DNA of 63,411 bases from Clostridia bacterium (GTDB taxonomy: Bacteria; Bacillota; Clostridia; Oscillospirales; Acutalibacteraceae): positions 1 through 63,411 of the forward strand of contig JAFSGH010000075.1 in assembly GCA_017440965.1 (NCBI GenBank). The letters are read 5' to 3'. A model generated the notes under the pieces. That model saw only the letters and a program-made list of their open reading frames with translations. It was not told the DNA's origin and did not search any database. Positions 59,407 through 63,411 of this stretch are shown here, one piece after another (the first letter of the stretch is position 1; every line of letters begins with the position of its first letter). The translations under genes were made by a program, and so were the position numbers.

Positions 59407-61323
59407 ATGAAAAATATCTATTTTGTTGAAGCAGGATTTTCCTTTGATAACGATGTATATCTTCCCTATGCAACGGGATGCCTTGCAGCATATATGAAGG
59501 AAAAAGGCTGCTTCGATGAAAAATTTAATTTAGGCGGCTTCATATACCGCAGAGAACAAACCGACAGTATTATCGAAAAGCTCGATGATCCTCATATTGT
59601 CGGTTTTTCTTGCTGTATCTGGAATTACCGTTTTAATCTTGAGCTTGCAAAAAAAATCAAAGAAAAGTTTCCCGCCTGCTTTATTATTTTCGGCGGTCAT
59701 AATGTAAGCACAACAGATAACCTTTTGAAAAGATATGATTTCATTGATGCTTTGGTGTTTGGTGAGGGCGAAAAGACCTTCTGCGATACGGTAAATGCCG
59801 TTGACAGCAAAGAATTTATCGGAATCAATAATATCTCATTCCGTCAAGGCAAAAATATCTTTGTTACCCCCTATTCCCCCCCCTGTGAAATAGATGAGCT
59901 TCCCTCTCCCTATCTCAGCGGCATATTTGATGATATTCTGAAAAACGAGGATCATTCCTCCTTATTGTGTGTACTTGAAACAAACAGAGGCTGTCCGTAT
60001 TCCTGCGCATACTGCGATTGGTGCTCAGGCAAAAAAGTAAGGCTTTTTCCCATAAAAAAGGTTTTCGGCGAATTAAAATGGTTTGCAGAGAATAAGCTTG
60101 AATACTGTTTTTGTGCCGACTCAAATTTCGGAATGTTTGAACGCGATATTGAAATTGCCGAATATGCTTCTCTTCTTAAGGCTGAATACGGTTATCCGAA
60201 GGTTCTCAAGACCTGCTTTGCAAAATACAGCAATGACACGGTATTCCGTATTTCAGAGATTCTTAATAAAGCAGGAATGGACAAGGGAGCAACACTTGCC
60301 TACCAGACACTCAGTGATACAGCCCTCAAAAACATAAACAGAACAAATCTTACTCTTGAGCACTTTTCGGGCTTATTGCAAAAATATAACAACGCTGGTA
60401 TTCCCACATATTCGGAGCTGATATTGGGACTTCCGGGAGAAACAAGGCAAAGCTTCTGCGAAGGCATATGCAGGCTTCTCGAATCGGGACAGCACAATTC
60501 CTTAAGCATCTACTATCTTGAAATGCTGCCAAATTCCGAAATGGCACAAAAAGCCTTTGTCAACAAGCATAAAATATCAGCTGTTGAAGTGGAATTCAAT
60601 CACATGCACAGCATAAAAAAAGAAAACGAAATAACGGAATTCTCACACATAGTACAGTCAACAGCTACGCTTTCAAAGGAAGACTGGATCTATTGCAATC
60701 TTTTTTCCGTATGTGTGCAATGCTTCCACGCACTCGGCTTTTTAAGATATTTTGCATTATATCTTTTCTATATCGAAAATGTGTCATATTTTGATTTTTA
60801 TTCCTCGCTTCTGAGCTTTATCCTTAATTCAAAGGACACAATTATAAATAATACCTTTACTTCCTTCAAGGATAAGCTTTCTTCCTCGCTTTCGGGTGAA
60901 TGGAATTTCACCGATCCCGAATTCGGAGAGGTTTCCTGGTCATTTGAAGAAGGTGCATATCTGAGATTTTTACAGCATTCCGATGCTGTACGAAAGGAGC
61001 TGTCTGTATTCCTTTCCCGTTATTTTTCAGATAAAGCACTGTTTTGTGAACTGGAAAAATACCAGACCAATATACTCAGATCCTGGAAAAGCAACCACAC
61101 CGAAGCAGAATTCAGCTATGATTTCCTTTCATTTTTCAATTCACTTGAGCAAGGAAAAAAAGCAGAATTAATAAAAGAGAAGTGTGTATTCATTTTTAAT
61201 TCCGTGAAGTATTCTTCCGCAAAGGTTTTTGCAAAAGAAACTGTCTGGTTCGGCAGACGCAAGGGCGCAACAATAATATCAAACAAGCCGAATTCCGATT
61301 CTTCAATTCAAAGAATCAATTAG
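59407..61323 (+). CDS. B12-binding radical SAM protein of unknown product
   Basis: 638 residues. N-terminal cobalamin-binding Rossmann-like region (~1-160: LPYATGCLAAYMKEKGCFDE, VGFSCCIWNYRFNLELAK, CFIIFGGHNVSTT, ALVFGEGEKTFCD); its classic DxHxxG motif is not evident, so a base-off cobalamin is likely. Radical SAM domain (~185-400) with CPYSCAYCDWC (CxxxCxxC). The C-terminal ~230 residues are Cys- and aromatic-rich without recognised domain. Starts 2 nt after the serA stop, so it is coupled to serine genes. Substrate unknown; B12-rSAM enzymes often methylate or rearrange. The ATG at 59407, not 59383, is used because of this junction. Confidence 0.75.
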   Translation: MKNIYFVEAGFSFDNDVYLPYATGCLAAYMKEKGCFDEKFNLGGFIYRREQTDSIIEKLDDPHIVGFSCCIWNYRFNLELAKKIKEKFPACFIIFGGHNVSTTDNLLKRYDFIDALVFGEGEKTFCDTVNAVDSKEFIGINNISFRQGKNIFVTPYSPPCEIDELPSPYLSGIFDDILKNEDHSSLLCVLETNRGCPYSCAYCDWCSGKKVRLFPIKKVFGELKWFAENKLEYCFCADSNFGMFERDIEIAEYASLLKAEYGYPKVLKTCFAKYSNDTVFRISEILNKAGMDKGATLAYQTLSDTALKNINRTNLTLEHFSGLLQKYNNAGIPTYSELILGLPGETRQSFCEGICRLLESGQHNSLSIYYLEMLPNSEMAQKAFVNKHKISAVEVEFNHMHSIKKENEITEFSHIVQSTATLSKEDWIYCNLFSVCVQCFHALGFLRYFALYLFYIENVSYFDFYSSLLSFILNSKDTIINNTFTSFKDKLSSSLSGEWNFTDPEFGEVSWSFEEGAYLRFLQHSDAVRKELSVFLSRYFSDKALFCELEKYQTNILRSWKSNHTEAEFSYDFLSFFNSLEQGKKAELIKEKCVFIFNSVKYSSAKVFAKETVWFGRRKGATIISNKPNSDSSIQRIN

Positions 61324-61565
61324 CTTATATTTTCAGTTTTCCGCAGTTAATATGTAAAGAAGCTTATTTACAGCAACAAACAGAGATTTTCAGCCAAGTG
61401 CCTGAATTCTCTGTTTTTTTGCATAATTCCTGATTTTAGGTCCATTTTGTAATTTTTTTGTAATTATTTGAATTAAAGTTGACATATTCTTTGTTATAAT
61501 GTATACTTTTAATTAAATTAATAAATATTTTGTATTAATTTATTACTTTTTTTGGAGATGAGATT
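61324..61565. promoter_or_regulatory. Terminator and promoter before the sugar transferase
   Basis: A hairpin at 61380-61420 (ACAGAGA...TTCAG / CTGAA...TCTCTGT with a small bulge, then seven T) ends the glpK-to-radical-SAM unit. Downstream, TTGACA (61479-61484), 17-nt spacer and TATACT (61502-61507) form the promoter of the sugar transferase. The ~55-nt AT-rich leader ends in TTTGGAGATGAGATT before the ATG. Confidence 0.8.
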
Positions 61566-62993
61566 ATGATAAAGAAAAAATTATTAAAGGGTGATACAAA
61601 AAACACTCTCCGATTTATCGAATCAGCATTAGAAGTAATAATTCTTTCAGTAGTTTATTTTGCTATATGGAAATTATGCTACAGTGTCAACAGCTTCCCT
61701 GCATATTTAGGCAACGGCAAACTTCTTCTTACAGCTGTTTACGCTGTTCTCTGCTGGCTGTTTATAAAGAATTCCGACGGCTTCCGTTTCGGAAATCTTA
61801 AGATCTCAGAGCTCGGAATTGCTCAGTGGATAGGCCTTGCAATAGTAAATGTTATCACATATTTCCAGCTCTGCCTTATAGCAAATAAGATGATAAATCC
61901 CTTACCTATGATAGGACTTATGCTTGCGGATATGCTTATTGCAACCTTATTCGTTTTTTGCTATAACAACCTTCACAGACGCTTATATGCTCCTCATAAT
62001 ATGATAATGATCTTCGGCAGAGAAACTGCAGTCGGAATGAAGATCAAAATGGACAAGCTTAAGGAAAAATACCAGGTTACCAAGCTTATTTCCGCGGATG
62101 AAGGTCTTGATGCCATATGTGAAAAGATCAAAGACTTTGAATCCGTAATAATAAATGATGTTGAAGCAGAATTGAGAAATGATATTCTTAAATACTGCTA
62201 TGAAAACGGAATACGCACATATGTTATTCCAAAAATCACTGATATCATCATGAGAGGTGCAAGTCCCGTAACAGCATTTGACACCCCTATGCTTCTTGTT
62301 AACGGCACAGGCCTTAATGTAGGTCAGAGATTTCTCAAGAGAGCTATGGATATAGCAATAAGCCTTATAGGTCTTATTGTTGCTTCTCCCATAATGCTTG
62401 TAGTTGCACTTGCGATCAAGCTTGAGGATAAAGGTCCCGTTTTCTATAAGCAGAAAAGAGTCACATTAAACGGCGATGTTTTTGAAATTCTCAAATTCCG
62501 CAGTATGATCGTAAATGCAGAAAAGGACGGATTATCAATTCCCGCGACAGGAAAGGATCCCCGTATAACAAAGGTCGGCAATATTATCCGTGCTACCCGT
62601 ATTGATGAGCTTCCCCAGATAATCAATATTCTTAAGGGCGATATGAGTATCGTAGGTCCCCGTCCCGAAAGAGTTGAGCATGTTGAAAAATACAGTGAGG
62701 AAATTCCCGAATTTGCTTACAGACTCAAGGTCAAGGGCGGCCTTACAGGCTATGCTCAGATTTACGGCAAATATAATACAAGTGCATACGATAAGCTAAG
62801 ACTTGACCTTATGTATATCGAAAACTACTCTATATTCCTTGACATAAAGCTTATAATTCTTACTGTCAGAATTATGCTCAGCAAGGAAAGCACAGAGGGC
62901 TTCGATGTAGCAGAGGCAAACGAAAGAAAATTACACAGTCTTCTCAATGAGCTTCACGAAAAGGGTTCAATTACTGAAGACACAGAAGAATAA
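61566..62993 (+). CDS. Polyprenyl-phosphate sugar-1-phosphate transferase (WcaJ/PglC-like)
   Basis: 475 residues. Five or so membrane helices with a Rossmann-like domain between residues ~140 and 240 (MIMIFGRETAVGMK), then the bacterial sugar transferase domain (RAMDIAISLIGLIVASPIML, KFRSMIVNAEKDG, IRATRIDELPQIINILKGDM, IVGPRPERVEHVEKY). It transfers a phospho-sugar from a nucleotide-sugar to undecaprenyl phosphate, starting capsule or exopolysaccharide repeat units. No other polysaccharide genes are in the window, so the cluster may continue past its end. Confidence 0.9.
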   Translation: MIKKKLLKGDTKNTLRFIESALEVIILSVVYFAIWKLCYSVNSFPAYLGNGKLLLTAVYAVLCWLFIKNSDGFRFGNLKISELGIAQWIGLAIVNVITYFQLCLIANKMINPLPMIGLMLADMLIATLFVFCYNNLHRRLYAPHNMIMIFGRETAVGMKIKMDKLKEKYQVTKLISADEGLDAICEKIKDFESVIINDVEAELRNDILKYCYENGIRTYVIPKITDIIMRGASPVTAFDTPMLLVNGTGLNVGQRFLKRAMDIAISLIGLIVASPIMLVVALAIKLEDKGPVFYKQKRVTLNGDVFEILKFRSMIVNAEKDGLSIPATGKDPRITKVGNIIRATRIDELPQIINILKGDMSIVGPRPERVEHVEKYSEEIPEFAYRLKVKGGLTGYAQIYGKYNTSAYDKLRLDLMYIENYSIFLDIKLIILTVRIMLSKESTEGFDVAEANERKLHSLLNELHEKGSITEDTEE

Positions 62994-63411
62994 TCTCCTT
63001 ATTAAAATAAAATAATTTCAGGAAAAACCGATGCAGATGCTTTTTCTGTATCGGTTTTTGTATTACAGAAAATTACTTTATATAATCAAAAAAACATAAA
63101 ATTTCGCAAAACGGAAAGTAAGCATCCTCCGACGAAGTGCTCACAAAAAAACATTCCGCAAAATGCGTGCGACAAAGTCGTTTTCTTTTACCGAAAGCAA
63201 ATATTTTAATTTTTAACCAACAAAGTACCTTTTTACGGACAATGGCCATATTAAAATAAAAATAAGGAATTCCTAAATTGCCAAAGTGAAGTTCGGATTT
63301 TCGAGGTAAAAAATGAAAAATACCCGGAGTTCACCTTGACAAAAGAGTATGGTATATATAGATATTTCAAGATTTTCAGAGCCTGAGGAAGCCGCCACCA
63401 ACGAAGTTGGC
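62994..63411. other. Downstream non-coding region to the window end
   Basis: A terminator (63024-63059, AAAACCGATGCAG / CTGTATCGGTTTT, T-rich) follows the sugar transferase. Beyond it the DNA is AT-rich with several tiny hairpins of the form NNNN-(A/G)AAG-NNNN (for example GCGACAAAGTCG near 63170 and CCAACGAAGTTGG at the last 20 bases). Around 63290-63345 a longer imperfect dyad (GTGAA...TTCAC, outer CGG/CCG, inner GGTA/TACC) could be an RNA stem. An open frame of ~43 codons on the plus strand (63268-63385) lacks a start codon. No gene is called. Confidence 0.4.

Overview
The window reads as a chromosome segment of an uncultured, anaerobic, gut- or rumen-type Clostridia bacterium, most likely from the Oscillospiraceae/Ruminococcaceae side. 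The grounds are modest GC, TTGACA/TATAAT promoters, strong GGAGG ribosome sites, a tryptophan T-box, a SCIFF peptide with its radical-SAM maturase (a Clostridia hallmark), an indolepyruvate:ferredoxin oxidoreductase, BlaI/BlaR1-type regulation and many carbohydrate-active enzymes. No tRNA, rRNA, CRISPR array, transposase or prophage gene was recognised.

Layout. 0-5 kb: a putative-sulfate-exporter (YeiH family) gene truncated by a palindromic repeat, a large glycosidase-like protein, an ECF sigma/anti-sigma pair and the 3' remnant of an NCS2 purine permease. 5-13 kb: SGNH esterases, a secreted PPC-like protein, a GH110-like beta-helix enzyme, PnuC behind a structured leader, and a GH127 arabinofuranosidase-type enzyme. 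13-16 kb: a tryptophan unit on the minus strand (UGG T-box, possible Trp leader peptide, ECF-transporter S component, stand-alone TrpB, SDR). 16-24 kb: secreted phosphoesterase, LRR protein plus transporter, a TetR-controlled membrane-protein unit with a clear operator, and GH130. 24-29.5 kb: MntP, a secreted lipase-like protein with Cys in the nucleophile elbow, and a BlaI/BlaR1 pair whose sensor is not a penicillin-binding domain. 29.5-33 kb: the SCIFF operon with an Orn/Lys/Arg-decarboxylase-like gene and a Dabb protein. 33-40.4 kb: GDPD, GH3 and two convergent two-component systems. 40.5-48.2 kb: PaaI-type thioesterase, two adenylate-forming ligases, IorA, IorB and an aminotransferase. 48.2-50.6 kb: a small membrane-protein operon facing an XRE regulator across twin operators, then a carbohydrate esterase. 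50.7-54.3 kb: rpsB-tsf behind a structured leader, and nfeD plus an SPFH protein. 54.4-61.3 kb: a probable five-gene operon, glpK, malic enzyme, serC, serA and a B12-binding radical-SAM protein. 61.5-63 kb: a polyprenyl-phosphate sugar transferase, followed by about 0.4 kb of non-coding DNA.

How it fits together. The sugar genes suggest a cell that trims host and plant glycans (alpha-galactoside, beta-arabinofuranoside, mannoside and beta-glucoside caps, and esters). Two units point to scavenging of aromatic amino acids. In one, a tryptophan-sensing T-box controls an uptake S component and a TrpB that has no TrpA or other trp genes beside it. In the other, the order acyl-CoA ligase-iorA-iorB-aminotransferase could turn arylacetates into aromatic amino acids by reductive carboxylation, or run the other way. 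A dispersed family of short palindromic repeats (type A, about 37-50 bp, and its companion type B, about 65 bp) sits mostly at gene 3' ends and has interrupted one gene. All calls come from reading the sequence; no database search was run.
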